Shown piece by piece: positions 13,838 through 25,264 of a stretch of 64,000 nt of DNA (its first letter is position 1; each line of letters opens with the position of its first letter). Below the pieces are notes generated by a model, which was not told the origin of the DNA, searched no databases, and saw only the letters and a program-made list of their open reading frames with translations. Both the position numbers and the translations under genes were made by a program. The stretch comes from Lichenostomus cassidix (lineage: Eukaryota > Chordata > Aves > Passeriformes > Meliphagidae), in NCBI GenBank assembly GCA_008360975.2, contig CM039188.1:29043944-29107943 (forward strand). Reading direction: 5' to 3'.

Positions 13838-16800
13838 TAATAATAACATACACACATATGTATCCATATATACCCACAAACACTTGCTTTTTCTTTTTAG
13901 TCTCAGAATGAAGTGTTAAATTTATCAAATTTTTATCAACCAGGCTCACATTGGCTCTCAACCTCATTGGCAACTCCACACTCTAGTGACTCCAGTACAG
14001 ACACTGATACAATTGAGCTACACTGTAGTAATTTGATAACTTTCTCAGACTTGTCCCACAGAGTTTGGATGGGAGGGATGCAGCTCAGAGCAGGTGACCT
14101 CACCAACTGGAGTTCAGAGCTCCTCACCTTGTTCAGCCACTCCACTCGTTCAACATCAGGGAAGTGAACCTGGATGCAAAGAAAAATAAAGTGAGTGCCA
14201 CGTGCCATCTGCTTGGGCACATTGCAATACATGCAAAAGATACCATGGAGTGTGGAACAACTGTTAGAGTAAGCTGAGATCCCTCTGCCTTCATACATAC
14301 ATCCTTTATAATTTACTAACTCCTTGAAAAATTGTAAAATGAAAATAAGCCAGTAAAGAATAGTAAAAGGCAAAAGAACCCACATGTACTGATGTATCAG
14401 TACGCCTCTGGGCACATTTACATGATTAAAGCAAGTGTCACATCCTGTTCGTGATGTAAAGCAGCATTAGATTTCTCATCCTTCTCTTTGTCACGCCTTG
14501 GGAAGCCACGAGAACTGACTTCCCTTTAAGATCATGAGCTGTGCAGCACCTGTTTCCTGTACTTGCTCACCTCAACCAGGACACCACACTCTGGAAAACA
14601 AGAGCCTGCTTGGGAAACTCAATTTATTGGTTGTGGCAGCATTTCTCCACTAATACCAACACGGTGCCAATGGCTTCAGGGGAAAGAAGCACTGTAAGAC
14701 TTCAAGCCCATTAGCATACACTATCATGTGTAACAGTCCAGTGTTTTAACCTCTCAGAGATTTTTAAGATGCAAAGACAAAGTAAAATGAAATGGTCACT
14801 TATACATAGTGTTTTCAAGTTAGACACACCAAATGCCAACAAGAAGCGGGTATGTCCATTACAAAATCCTTCCCACTCCCTGAAATGATGACTTGCTTAA
14901 TCACCATCAGGACATCTGGGTATGAGACCACTCTCAAGTAACTGATCCCTCAGACCCCAGCAAGATGCTGCTGAGTGAAGAGCTACAGTCACCTTACTAC
15001 AATCACATGTTAAAGTCTTACGGATATGGTATTTGCAGCTGATGTTACAAGCTGGTAGCAAGTTATGGCAGAAGGGAAGGACAGTGCAGCAGCTTCTCAG
15101 AATAGACATTTGGGCCCTGCTCAGCTCTGCAAGAGCACCTGAATATAAAGGGAATCTGACTATCATCTAGCCGGATAATAGTAATTGGGTAGGACAATAC
15201 TTCCTCTTACAAGAGCTGTGAATTACACTCTTCAGGCAAAGGCTTGCTGTTGAATTCAGCAGCTTTCAGAGAGGAGCTCAGAGATGTTTGGATGGAACAG
15301 AGAGCAGCCTTTTAGTACAGCTTCATGTATGACTGAAGAGCCCATTTTCCTTGCTCAAATAATGGTTCAAATGATCTCATTAAAAACCCCAAAGTAATAT
15401 TACCATCTTCTTTACAAGCAATTTCTTTTGATGCTCTAAATAGCAACATTTCCATTAAATAAGACAATAGAAGTTCACTGAAATGTCAGCCTACCCAGGT
15501 CTATTTGCACGATAAAGCAAAAACTCAGCACCAGAAGGGACAATCAACACAGGTAAACTGCTGCTGACATTTTACAGTGAGGCAGCACTGTAAAATGCTG
15601 TAAATTCACAAAAGCACTGTAAATTCACAGAATCAGAGAACCTCCACTTCACCTGCCAGCCTTTCATCTTCCACCTAAAGGTCCTCCACCAGGGCATATA
15701 AACCCTGGGTTCCCATCCCTGATGCAATTGCCAAGTGCCAACATCCTGCAGCATTTGTGCCACAGCTCTGGATCAGCTGTAGAAAGGATAGAGCAGGGAT
15801 AGAAGTAGGATGATGAGTTTGTTCTTCAAAAAACCTTATAGACAGGAGAGGGATTTGACTCAAAAGGAAGAACATGACAACAGTTAGGCTACCCCTTCCC
15901 AGTGAGAAAGTCACAGCCCATAATTGCAGGGGAGAAATGTGGGGCATCATAAACCATTAAAGTTGTCTGGGATTATTCACTAGAGCCAAGGCTCCCAGAG
16001 AATTGAAACAGCACAAAGGAGCATCAGGAAATAAGCAAAAACCATGAGAAGGAGGCTGTACATAGACCAACCTTAAGAAAAAGCAAAATTGAATTTTCTA
16101 TTTGAGCCACAGACACCTGAACCAGACAGCCAACAGCAAACTCCAATAGACACTGCAATGAATCACAGTGCAGTGTGTCACACCTCAGATACTGTGATAG
16201 CAGACATTTGTGGTACATTTCCACCCACCTACACCCCCTCGTTGAGGTGTCTGCAACCCAGCTCCTACCCAGGTACTCACTGCCTCAGTTTCCTCTGAGA
16301 CAGAAGGAATGGCATTGCTGGAGCTCAAAGGCTGGGACCAAAGACCACCAGGGGCTGCTGGGCTGACACAACTGGGCTTGCAGAGGTGCACATCACAGAA
16401 ACTGGCTGATTACATGTCTCTGATGAAATCCAGCTTTCTGCCCTTTATGACAGGCCACCAAATTTCAGTGGGTTCCCAATACCAAAGTTCAGCTCCCCTC
16501 AATGGTATCAACTAAATGAGCAGTTCTGCAGAGGAAGCAGAGTTTGTTATCCAGTTGTCGCAAAAACATTATCCACTGTGCAGTAAGACATGAGCTCTGA
16601 GCAAATCCTTTCCTACCCACGGGGTATCCCCATAACATGCATGTCCTGCTAGCTAGCATGTCACATGGCTAGCTCAGCCCAGTGACACCACCAAGCTCTC
16701 TCTTGACCCAACCACTCATTCCAAGAATTTACTGTGTCCTAATATGTTTTGAAAATAAAACCATCTGCAGTTCCATGCTTTTGAACCATGGGCTCTGGAT

Positions 16801-19800
16801 TTCAGACTCACTTCTGGCCCTTGCTACTGGTGAGAGCCCTGCCAGAAAGGTCGTGCCCCAAGTTTGTTATCAGTACAGCACAGGTAAGAGATGGCCAAAA
16901 CCCTTCCTACTAAGCCGAGAACCAGACACCAAGAGCTGCCAAAATTAATAGTAACACAGAGTAAGATTTAATCCTGTAGCCTTGGGCAAGTCCCACTATC
17001 AGAATCAGTTTAACCCATCTACAAAAGCAGGCATACCTCTTGCCAAAGTTTAAGGAATGCAGTAAAAATTACTTAGCATTTGAAAAGAGCTTTGAAGATC
17101 AAAAACACTAAGTAAAGAGCAATTACTAGCAAGTAAAAAAAATGTGCAAATTCTGCATGACTCCACCTTGCCCTGGAGCAAGCTACACCAAGGATCACAG
17201 CAATAACAAATCCCATGTCTGACACAACAGCACCATTCTGTTCAAATACAACACAGCAATCTATCCATCCATCAGGGTTTGCTTTGGTTTTCTGTTTGTT
17301 TGGGTTTTATCAGTTTTGTTGGGGATTTTTGTGTTTCGTTTGTCTGGTTTTTTTAACTGACAAGGTTTTTAGCTAATCGTACAGGAGGGGGAAGAAAGTG
17401 TAAACGAGGCTTTTGCATGGACAAGGAATTAGAAGGCAACATTTTAAAAGGACAGTTCTGTACCCAGTTGTATTTCTCCTGGTAAAAGGAGTTTAACATC
17501 AGGAAGAAACACAGCATACTCGGATTCTGTCACGTGCAGCCAGCTAACAAGTGGCAGAAGCAACATGGAGCTGTCACCATAACCCCAGGTGTTGGAATGA
17601 AGGTGGAAGCCTGGATACCTCTGCTCTATGCACTGCTTGCTTGTACAGCAGTCATGCTAAAGTCTGCACAGGCTGAAGTCAGGTCTCACCTCTCCAAGAC
17701 ATGGATCTGATGTACTTGTCATGAGCAGATTTCTAGCCTGGTTTCCTGAGGAAGCACAGCCTGCCCACGTACACTGTCTAGCACAGGAATGCTTCTATTC
17801 CAAACTCACTGGCTGGTTTCAGCCAAGAAACTGGTGCTGCAAAACAACCCTGCAATTTCCCCAAAACAGATGGTTGAGTAGATTAGGGAAGCCCTCCCAG
17901 CATTCCCCCCAAAGGAAAGGCTGCACTCTGAATATCACTAACAACTGATACCAGGACTGAACAGAACCTGAGCCAACTTAAAGAAGTGATTTCTTTGGGA
18001 GAATAATTTTTTAACCAACAGCACAATCACTGATTGGTCTTAACTCTCCACTGGATGGATTCCCCTCATTTTATTACAGAGCACATGAAGAGACAAAGAT
18101 TTATGAATTCCAAGACACCGCCATCACTTCACACCTTCAGAACCTTTCCTAGGATTACAACATGGCAAATCCAAGCCATGCTCCCCTTAGCTTGAATTGT
18201 ATTCCTACTCCCACCTCTGCATGACAGGAGAGAAGAACTCAATGGACATTTTTAGAGCTCCCAACTGAAGGCCCATGAACACTGAAAGGCAAAAATGAAA
18301 GATAAAAAAGAAAACACCACAAAGAATAAACTGAATAGACATCAGGTGAAAATCAGCCTTCAAGATTGGCACATGGAAGAAGTACATCAAACAGAGGATG
18401 GGGATGGAAGGAAAATTAAAACTGAGGTATCAAGTACAAGTGTAGTGTGGAAGCAAACATCCAACTGATGAAGAACAAAAGTTACCAACACACAAAAGGA
18501 AAGGAAATGGCAATACAGATAAAACTAAAAGCACACCATGCAGCCCCTTTATCATTAGGGCCTACATCCTGCCAGCAAGTTCCAAGAATTCTCAAGTCAG
18601 GGATCAGACTTCTGGAAAGACTGACTCTACCATCTCTATGAGCACATGCTGGGCAGTGGGAGAGAGAGATGAGATACCCCTTAAACCTTCCCTTCTCCTG
18701 AAGGAGGCTGAACAACCCCAGATCTGTCAGACACCAGATGCTCGAGCTCCTGACCATCTCTGTGGCCTCTGCTGGAGTCTCCCCATTTATCCAAACCTCT
18801 CCTGTGTTTGGGGCAGACAGTACTCTCTGTGCAGCCTTGTGAAGGCCAAATACAGGGCAATCAATAATGGACCACCTGTTCCCACACTAATGAAGCCTGA
18901 AACTTTCAATCAAAAATCTAATGGAACTTTTTGAATTTGTGTGCACTGAGGGGGGGGAGTCTGATTTTTCAACAGTGACTAAGAGGCTCAGTTTCTGGTT
19001 ACAATGATTCAGGGCACTTGAGGATAAAACACAACACTGCTCTCACAGCATCAGGGCAAGAGCTGACACCACCACACTCATTAATGCCCTGAACTGTTTT
19101 TTTTTACGCTGTCAATACAAACAAGCAGAAACCTCATTCAGAGACAGACTTCTGTGCCTGGCGGCAGGGAACATGTGCAGGGAGCTGCACTAGCTCTGCC
19201 AGGAGACCCTGGCCTCACTCCTCAGAACTGCCTTCATTTCCCACAGAATTAAGGAGAGCCAAGTGCTGTAGGCTATATAAAAGTTTGCCGGCTATAAATG
19301 TCTCTGTGCAACACTCTTTACAGACAGAACTCTTTGATATTCTCTTTCTTAAAAAAAAAGCATTTCCCTACCAGTCCCAGACAGATTTTTAAAGCAAGGG
19401 ATGATGAAAGAAAGAAACATCCTAACACCTCATCATCTTTTCATTAGCCAACCACAGCTGCCCAATAAATAACCCAAGACATAGAATAAAATGTGCAGGT
19501 AGATATTCTAGATTCTTCACTTTAAAACGTAGAGTGACTAGAAACAAATGGGAACAACAAACAGGAGTTGGCCTTCCGTACCATCCAGAGATGGCTCCTT
19601 AAAATTAAATATTTGGGTTTTAGCAGGAAGAGAAGACTATGTTTATATAATTTTGTTTGTTTTCAAATGACACTAAAGGGGAGAAAATCTGCTGGATGAG
19701 AAAGTCTAAAATAAGTATCCTCAACAGCAAAATACCTGCAATGCAACAACACATATGTGCAGGAAGGTTTCTCTGGCGATACATCAGTCTTTTTTACGCA

Positions 19801-20314
19801 CCGACTTACAGCACATCTCCTGGGCTAAGACAACTTCCAGTTTAATCCTCGCTTTACTGAGCAAGATTTCAAAATCAAAGACGCTACAGCTCGGCCCACG
19901 GCATCACTGGCACCCCTCGCTCCGGGACACCCCGCTCTCTGCACTGCTCTCGCCGCCCGGAACCGCCGGGACGCGCAGCATCCCCGCTGCCGGGGGATGC
20001 GGGGCAGAGTCCCGCGGTCCTCACTGCCTCCCTCCCTCACTCACCCACGCCGGCAGGTGCCGAGCGGCCAGGCCCCGGCACACCGCCTCCCGCTCGTCCT
20101 CCAGCAGCGCGAAGGCGGCGGCCAGGCGGTCGCGCTTCCCCCGGCGGTTGAGTCCCCAGCAGAGCCACAGCGCCAGCGCCAGCAGCACCCAGCTGCCGCT
20201 CAGCCCCAGGTACCCCGCCAGGTAGACGGGGCCGAGCCAGAGCAGCGCCCGCGCCGCGGACGAGAGCAGCAGGCGCGGCAGCGCGGAGGGGCGCGGGGTG
20301 GCCGCGCGGTGCAT
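424..20314 (-). CDS. ESYT3: ESYT3, extended synaptotagmin 3 (5' part of gene, exons 1-11)
   Basis: This is the overall span of a spliced gene read right to left; its 3' part lies off the left edge. Eleven exons with AG/GT borders join in one frame of 388 codons. In order they encode a short N-terminus, a hydrophobic hairpin (about residues 24-55) that anchors the protein in the ER membrane, an SMP domain (about 91-285) and most of a C2A domain (287 onward). Extended synaptotagmins tether ER to plasma membrane; the SMP dimer carries glycerolipids and the C2 domains bind calcium and phosphoinositides. The paralogue choice rests on remembered human ESYT3: LGPVYLAGYLGLS in the hairpin, HFPDVERVEW, IRVHLLEAE and EVPGQDLEVDLYDED. 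E-Syt1 and E-Syt2 fit less well. The N-terminus is roughly 15-20 residues shorter than I remember for the human protein. C2B, C2C and the stop codon are not in the window. Confidence 0.93.
880..962 (-). CDS. ESYT3: ESYT3 exon 10 (C2A calcium loop 3)
   Basis: This 83-nt exon sits between an ctccag acceptor and a gtaaat donor. It encodes FVVHEVPGQDLEVDLYDED followed by PDKDDFMG. The acidic string (YDEDPDKDD) is the third calcium-binding loop of a C2 domain and keeps the aspartates needed for calcium. It ends in phase 2, and exon 11 supplies the missing base. Confidence 0.92.
1494..1667 (-). CDS. ESYT3: ESYT3 exon 9 (start of C2A)
   Basis: This 174-nt exon gives 58 codons, phase 0 at both ends, with acceptor atccag and donor gtactg. 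It starts GVIRVHLLEAENLVQKDNFL and ends NPIWNETFE. The motifs LLEAENL, QKDNF and GKSDPY are the first strand and loop 1 of an E-Syt C2A domain, and NPIWNE is the usual C2 turn. Confidence 0.95.
2645..2765 (-). CDS. ESYT3: ESYT3 exon 8 (end of SMP domain, linker to C2A)
   Basis: This 121-nt exon (acceptor ctgcag, donor gtgagt) completes an asparagine codon and then reads VMSDSLIQDFIASRLVLPNR and so on to LRFPVPQ. DFIASRLVLPNRITVP is the conserved C-terminal SMP segment of extended synaptotagmins. It ends in phase 0 and joins directly to the C2A exon. Confidence 0.94.
2766..5258 (-). other. ESYT3: ESYT3 intron 7
   Basis: This 2.5-kb intron holds the CR1 fragment at 2905-3072 and one copy of a 43-bp element (3086-3128) whose partner lies in intron 8 at 2064-2106. 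I see no further exon. Short open frames at 3.7-4.5 kb resemble nothing I know. Confidence 0.6.
2905..3072 (+). repeat. CR1 LINE 3' fragment in ESYT3 intron 7
   Basis: The sequence reads as the 3' end of an avian CR1: a form of 'tggttgagtcaccatcactg', then 'ttggacttgatgatct', ending 'gatgctatg'. It is in plus orientation, opposite to the gene, truncated and diverged. Confidence 0.8.
5259..5314 (-). CDS. ESYT3: ESYT3 exon 7 (SMP domain)
   Basis: This 56-nt exon (acceptor ttgtag, donor gtgagt) encodes HLEINWAGMSNLLDVPGI plus two bases. It matches the human stretch HLQINWTGLTNLLDAPGIN. It starts in phase 0 and ends in phase 2, and the next exon supplies the base for asparagine. Confidence 0.93.
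6358..6447 (-). CDS. ESYT3: ESYT3 exon 6 (SMP domain)
   Basis: This 90-nt exon gives exactly 30 codons. The acceptor is ttgcag and the donor gtgagt. It encodes LYGTLRVILEPLLTDAPFVG then AVTLFFMQKP, the central SMP strands with the conserved GTLRVILEPLL motif. Phase 0 at both ends. Confidence 0.95.
7039..7105 (-). CDS. ESYT3: ESYT3 exon 5 (SMP domain)
   Basis: This 67-nt exon has acceptor tttcag and donor gtgagt. It completes the cysteine begun in exon 4 and reads YIGDCEIHMDISKFNLGVKG then VQ. YIGDCEI matches human ESYT3; the region after it has diverged. It ends in phase 0. Confidence 0.92.
7106..12563 (-). other. ESYT3: ESYT3 intron 4 (5.5 kb)
   Basis: This is one of the two longest introns. 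I see no exon and no repeat I can name. Open frames of 97-160 codons at 7.7-8.2 kb and 9.8-10.3 kb lack homology and splice context and look like chance. Composition is ordinary and AT-rich. Confidence 0.55.
12564..12640 (-). CDS. ESYT3: ESYT3 exon 4 (SMP domain)
   Basis: This 77-nt exon has acceptor tttcag and donor gtaacg. It reads CPRINGIKAYTKEIDRRQVT then LDLQI plus two bases of a cysteine codon. CPRxNGxKA and RRxVTxDLQI are shared with human ESYT3. Confidence 0.94.
13111..13245 (-). CDS. ESYT3: ESYT3 exon 3 (SMP domain start)
   Basis: This 135-nt exon gives 45 codons in phase 0. The acceptor is tttag and the donor gtagtg. It contains WPYFGTIMEKTFKEVLEPKI and TFTKIHFGEK, the E-Syt SMP hallmark (WPY...LEPKI...TFTK.YFG). 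Confidence 0.95.
13785..13848. repeat. (AAT)n microsatellite
   Basis: About 16 uninterrupted AAT units, then a one-base interruption and four more units, in ESYT3 intron 2. The unbroken tract is probably length-polymorphic. Confidence 0.95.
14128..14169 (-). CDS. ESYT3: ESYT3 exon 2 (42-nt small exon)
   Basis: A very small exon of 14 codons, VHFPDVERVEWLNK, with acceptor atccag and donor gtgagg. The HFPDVERVEW motif marks the start of the SMP domain in extended synaptotagmins. It is flanked by introns of 5.9 kb and 0.9 kb and is in frame on both sides, so skipping would remove 14 residues without a frameshift. Confidence 0.95.
14170..20044 (-). other. ESYT3: ESYT3 intron 1 (5.9 kb)
   Basis: No exon or nameable repeat is visible. 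Notable content is a G/T-rich stretch near 17.27-17.36 kb and a plus-oriented TATA-like box at 19274-19283, about 0.77 kb from exon 1. Composition turns sharply GC-rich from about 19.88 kb at the CpG island. Confidence 0.55.
19274..19283 (+). promoter_or_regulatory. TATA-like box in ESYT3 intron 1
   Basis: TATATAAAAG is a near-ideal TATA box on the plus strand, with a second tataaat about 10 bases downstream. If used, it would drive a transcript antisense to ESYT3 exon 1. There is no other support; it may be chance in AT-rich DNA. Confidence 0.2.
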
Positions 20315-20520
20315 GGCGACAGCCCGAGCCCAGGGTCGCCCCCGCCGAGTGCGCCAGCCCCGCGCCGCCACCGCCGCGGCTCCTCCGCCCGCCCGGCCCC
20401 GCCGCCGCTGCCACCGCCCCGCCCCGCCCGCCGCGCCGCCCTCCCGGCCAGCCCGGTACCCCGGGGCGCTCCGCTCTCCGGCGGCGGTACAGTCCCCCTG
20501 TGACCCATCATCGCGGCTGG
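19880..20520. promoter_or_regulatory. ESYT3: CpG island at the 5' end of ESYT3
   Basis: GC content and CpG density rise abruptly compared with both flanks. The island covers the first coding exon, its donor and about 200 bases upstream of the start codon. No TATA box stands upstream on the minus strand, as is usual for a CpG-island promoter. The transcription start cannot be fixed from sequence. Confidence 0.75.
20045..20314 (-). CDS. ESYT3: ESYT3 exon 1 (start codon, membrane hairpin)
   Basis: Ninety codons from the ATG at 20314-20312 to HLPAW, then a consensus donor gtgagt. The first residues are MHRAATPRPSALPRLLLSSA; a hydrophobic hairpin follows at about residues 24-55 (LLWLGPVYLAGYLGL, then a second hydrophobic run), then the basic NRRGKRDRLAAAF. 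This is the ER-anchoring hairpin of E-Syts. The start was chosen because it is the only in-frame ATG close to the hairpin. The frame stays open upstream to 20662, so a longer N-terminus cannot be excluded. GC content is extreme. Confidence 0.9.
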
Positions 20521-20662
20521 GTGTGGAGGGACATGGGGCACACACAGCCTGCTGGTTCTGGACACTTGCTGTTTTGCTACTTCTGTGGCGCTTTCTTCCC
20601 GTCCTCTTTTGATTTTGATGGGGATGTTGTGGGAGTTTAGATTCTGAAATACCGATAATCAT

Positions 20663-21112
20663 CGTATCATTGAATCATAGAATCATCAAGGCTGGAAGAG
20701 AATTTTAAGATCAACAACTCCAACCATCAGTCCAACACTCTCACCCCTAGACCACATCACTCAGCACCAGAACCAAATGCTTCTAAAACACCTCAATGAA
20801 TGGTAATTCCACCACCCCCTGGGAAACTTATTCCAATGCCTGACCACCCTAACAGTGAAAACATTTTTTCTAACATCCAATCTGAATATCACTTGCCTCA
20901 GCTTGAGGCCATTGTCCTGTAGGCCTCTCACTGCAGGTACAGTAGGAGACTGACCCCCAGCTCACTATAACCCCCTGTCAGGTAGATGTAGAGAGCAATG
21001 AGGTCCCCACTAAATCTACTCTAGACTGAATAAACCCATCCCCCTCAGCCATTCCTCATAAGACATGTTTTCTAAGGAACCATAAGACACTTTTTGAGAT
21101 GCTTTCCCCTCT
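20663..21112 (-). repeat. CR1 LINE copy upstream of ESYT3
   Basis: It begins at the right end of the CpG region with atcatagaatcat, the reverse complement of the CR1 3' end. The familiar CR1 text then reads backward: 'gaccaccctaacagtgaa', 'acatccaatctga', 'cctcagccattcctcataag'. It is a 5'-truncated, diverged copy on the minus strand. Confidence 0.88.
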
Positions 21113-24100
21113 AGCAATACTAATTCTATACCTTTCTGTACATGCCTTAACAGACAGGCTGTAATTGTACAGCTCTGCACTGTGTTTTCCACTGCAGCTT
21201 TCCCTGGATCAGGAAAATGTCACTCTTTGTTCAGTGGATAAGTCCGGAACATTGGTGAATAATGCCAGCTTTTATTGTGGCCCCTTTTTGATATTGGCTG
21301 CACAAGATAACCAGTGATGAGCCAGATGAAAACCTCCAAGAAAAAGAAGTTGACTGTGACTGGGAGAACTAGGTTTGGCTTCTGCTTTGCTATGGAATTA
21401 GTATTTAATTATGGGTCAGCCAATAAATCAAACAACACCACAAGTGATCCTCATTTGTTTGTTAATCATTGCACATGACTGCTCTGGGATAGAAATCAGT
21501 TCAGGCATCTGAAAACTCAAATGCCTCACATTAGACAAACTCATGCATGAGACATCTATTAACAGGTGCTTTTGGAAACAGCCCTCCTAATCTTTCCCTG
21601 CTGTCGAATGAGGATGACTATGCTCTTCTTCCTAGGGATGTTGCAATGATAAATCATTACAAAACACATTTAAGGAAGTACTTCAATACGCAGTGGGCCA
21701 TAAACCTCTAGAACATGCAGAAGGCTGCAAGAGACATAGTATCAACAGGTTCAAAAATGGATAAGTTACATTCTCAAGGAAAAGGCCCATAAATGTACTC
21801 CCTTACATCATGGACACAACAGCTGGGGAGGCTGGGGGGGAAAGGGCTTTAGAAAATGCCTGGGCCCATGCCCTCTCCCTAAGCAGCAACACCACTGGGA
21901 GCAAGTGGACCAGTGGGCTGACCCCAGAGGGCATTTCTATTTTTAAAGCTGTGAAAAAAAGTCCAGAAACCAACAGAAGCTGAAGTAGTACCTGCCCTCC
22001 TGATACCACACATCAAAAACCACACAGTGGTTAGTTTGCACAGTTACATGTGTCAGGAGATAAGTCTACATGCACAAAACACACCTGGTTTTGTCCTGAG
22101 ACCAAAGACTGAGGCTGACTTGTTACTTCTTTGTCCCCACTGTCATTTAAAGCTTTGTAAAACACATCCAGTATGTCATTGCAGCCATGGGGTGAAACTT
22201 CGTAAGGATAGATTCAGCCCCACCTTTCAGAAAAACAGAAGCTTCTGAGAAAAACTGGGCTCTTCTAGTGATCTGAAAACTTACAAGGTTGCTTTTGCTA
22301 CTGGGAGAAGCTATAAAAGGTAGATTCAGTGTTTCTTCCTTCACATTACTACTCTTACTGAGTCTGATATACTTAGCTCAAACTCAGAGCCATGAAGTTT
22401 AGAACCATCAACAAGTGTCAGTTCATTGAGCAGGAAAAACAGTGGAGCTGCAGTGAAGTACATACTGGCTAACTTCATAAATAAACCACAATTTTTGGTT
22501 TCTTATTCTTCACTCAGCTGACCACAAAACCCTAGGCTGAGGTTTAAGGACAGTAAGAACACTACCTCTGTACAAATGATCAGAGCACTTCCAGTCCTGC
22601 AGCACAGCCCACACCTGTTCTTTAGAGAAGGAGATGCTTCCACGAAAGCAGAACTCCAAGTGCTTTCCTCCACTGTCCCCTAAGACCCTGCGCTTGGAAA
22701 TAGCCACACTTTCTCAGGCACTGCTTGCTCCTTTACTGCCAGTTCTTTATGTCGTGAAGAGAAAGTATCTTTCTGTAATTAAAGGGGTTTCAGGAACTTT
22801 AAACAATTACACAAATAACATAAAGTGCCACTAAGCTTTAGCTCATCTTATTAAAATCTTTAAAATATTAACAAAAGAAAAAGAGTAGAGGTGAAAAATT
22901 ACTTTTATCACATCAGGTTACACAGAGAGGTGTTCTCAAACCAAATACTGTGCTGAGACCAAGATAAACTGCCTTTGATACCACTGTTAACTCTATTTAT
23001 CATGGACAGTACTTACCCCGTAAAAATAATTTTTAAAATAGAAACTGGTTTCTCTGATTTTCTGAAGTGACAGAGGAAATACTGAATCACCAATCAAGAA
23101 GACATCTTCAGACTTATCAATTTCCTCCTGGGGAAAGTATGACCTTGACTGCAGCAGGCTGCTTCCGAGCACCAGACATCTGAGCCCCTTGAAGCCAACC
23201 TTATTTCCAGTTACAGGGGAATTCCACAATCTGTTTCACCTAATAGTCACAGGACAGTCACTAAGGTAATGACCCAAGGCTATAGTTCTGGCCTGTGACA
23301 ATCTTCTCTCCTTATTTAACTTGATTAGGCATGACCACTATGCTTATTAACACTATGATAAAAGTATATCTTGTAGCTGAATATGACACAGAGCTTTTAC
23401 AGAAACTGCAGAGATTTGAAAATGTATTAGTACTAAATTTGCTATCTCTCAAGCTGGCCATGGTAACTAAGGCAACCCATTTTAAAGGTGGGGAGTTATG
23501 AAAAACTGCCAACGCTTTTTAACTACAGAGAACATGCACAGGAATTAACCTGAAGAATCAACTGAAGTGCATACCAACAACCTATCAAAGGATTGACTGA
23601 AAATGACTTTCTAATTTAACTTTCTTGTGGCTTCAGGGTTTGTGACCGCTGTAAAATTCTCTCTTTAGTGTTAGCAAATGTTAGAGGTGTATAATGTCTT
23701 TTCTCTGTGCCTCCACAGCAAAATATAAAACACTTATGTAAGGCTAAAACCTTACTCCTTGCATTAACAGAATGATTTCTGCATCAAGACCTGATTAAAG
23801 CTATTGTCCCTTTTGGCACTCCCAGCCACTTGACAAAGCATTATTGCTTAATTTCATACTCTCCGTCCATGAACTGTTCACCCTGTCAAGCAAAGCCAAA
23901 TCCAGACCCTGCCTATCATGGGGCAAAAGCCTTGTAGTCTGTGCTCAAGCAAGTCTGGAGTGCATTTCTCCAGGGAAAGCTATGGCTCCTTCATTCTGGC
24001 TGGTTCTGTCCAGAAATGACATACAAGTTGGGCAACTCAAAAGAGTCTGGGTTACCGTGTTCAGCCAGGGATATTATTCTGGCTGGACATTTGTAATTTG

Positions 24101-25264
24101 GTTATGAAAATAATTAGGTATGTTTGTCGTGTTTTGGGAATAATCCCTTTGGCATTAAAAAAAAACCCAACAAATCTAGAACTAACTGGTATTATCGATA
24201 AAGCTGGTCTGGATGGGTAAAGCTAATGAATTTCTTCTGATGAAAACTAATTGCGTGCAGAAGACAGCAAGCCCAGGGCTTTTGTTGGGAATACGTACAA
24301 AGCCAGTCTGGGAGTCCATGACCCTTGCCTTTAAGGGCTCTGCTCTGTGCTCACTCCCCCGTACTGTGCCTTGTGTCTGCCTGGCTGATGGCTCTTCACT
24401 GCTTTTGTACAGCGGGCAGTAGAGAGGCACTGAAGAGCTGGGACTTTTGGCAAGATAACAAAACCAGTAAGAGCAATTTATTTCACACATCTACTTGCTC
24501 TTCTACAGCAGAGCCATTAATGTGAGGGCAGTGCAGGAGGATGCAGAGTGTCCACCACAGGAGGTGAGAAGTTGGTGTGGCCCACTGCTCCTTGCCCAGC
24601 CTTGCCCTTCCTGCTAGCAAATCCCACACTGCTCTGGCATTGGACAGCAGGGTTAGCAAAACACTGAGAAAAGCTATGTCTTGTATACAAAATACACAAA
24701 TTATGTAACTGCAGAGGTGACAAACAATAATGTGAAATAATACAAGCACAAGATATGATGGCATCAGAGAGAGGGAAAAAATAAACTTCCCTTATAGTGA
24801 GGAGGGCATTATCCCTGGCTGCTGGAGGCAGCCTGTGAGTTGGAGCTGTCACTTCCTTGGCTCTGGGTACCACTCAGATTTTCACTCAAGGCAATTGAGC
24901 ACACCTTGGTGTCATCCTGGAGCCAGCGCTGGCCGCGGGCAGCTGGTGCCACCTGCTGAACATCATAGCATTCATAATCTGGATTGAGGAAAAATAAATT
25001 CCCACCAGGAAAATCAAGTCTTGCTGAAATTAGACTATATTTTAAATATAGCAGAATCAGCAGAGAGCTGCAATGAGCCAGAGAAACTTCAGATTGTTTT
25101 TTTAAAGTGTTTGCCAAATACAATTTCTATTATTGTACTATACATTTCAACCTCAGAAGCAAAGGCTATTAAATCTGTTTGGTTTAAATTTTGCCATTGT
25201 TATAACATGAATTTATTCAGCAAGTTATGCCAGGGGGGCTTTAAATTGTATTTTTGAAAAATTT

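Noticed and set aside
13628..13879. Open frame encoding a long tyrosine run
   Set aside because: Produced by the AAT microsatellite.
19997..20503. 168-codon plus-strand open frame in the CpG island
   Set aside because: It is antisense to ESYT3 exon 1 and rich in Arg, Pro and Ala, as expected from GC-rich DNA.
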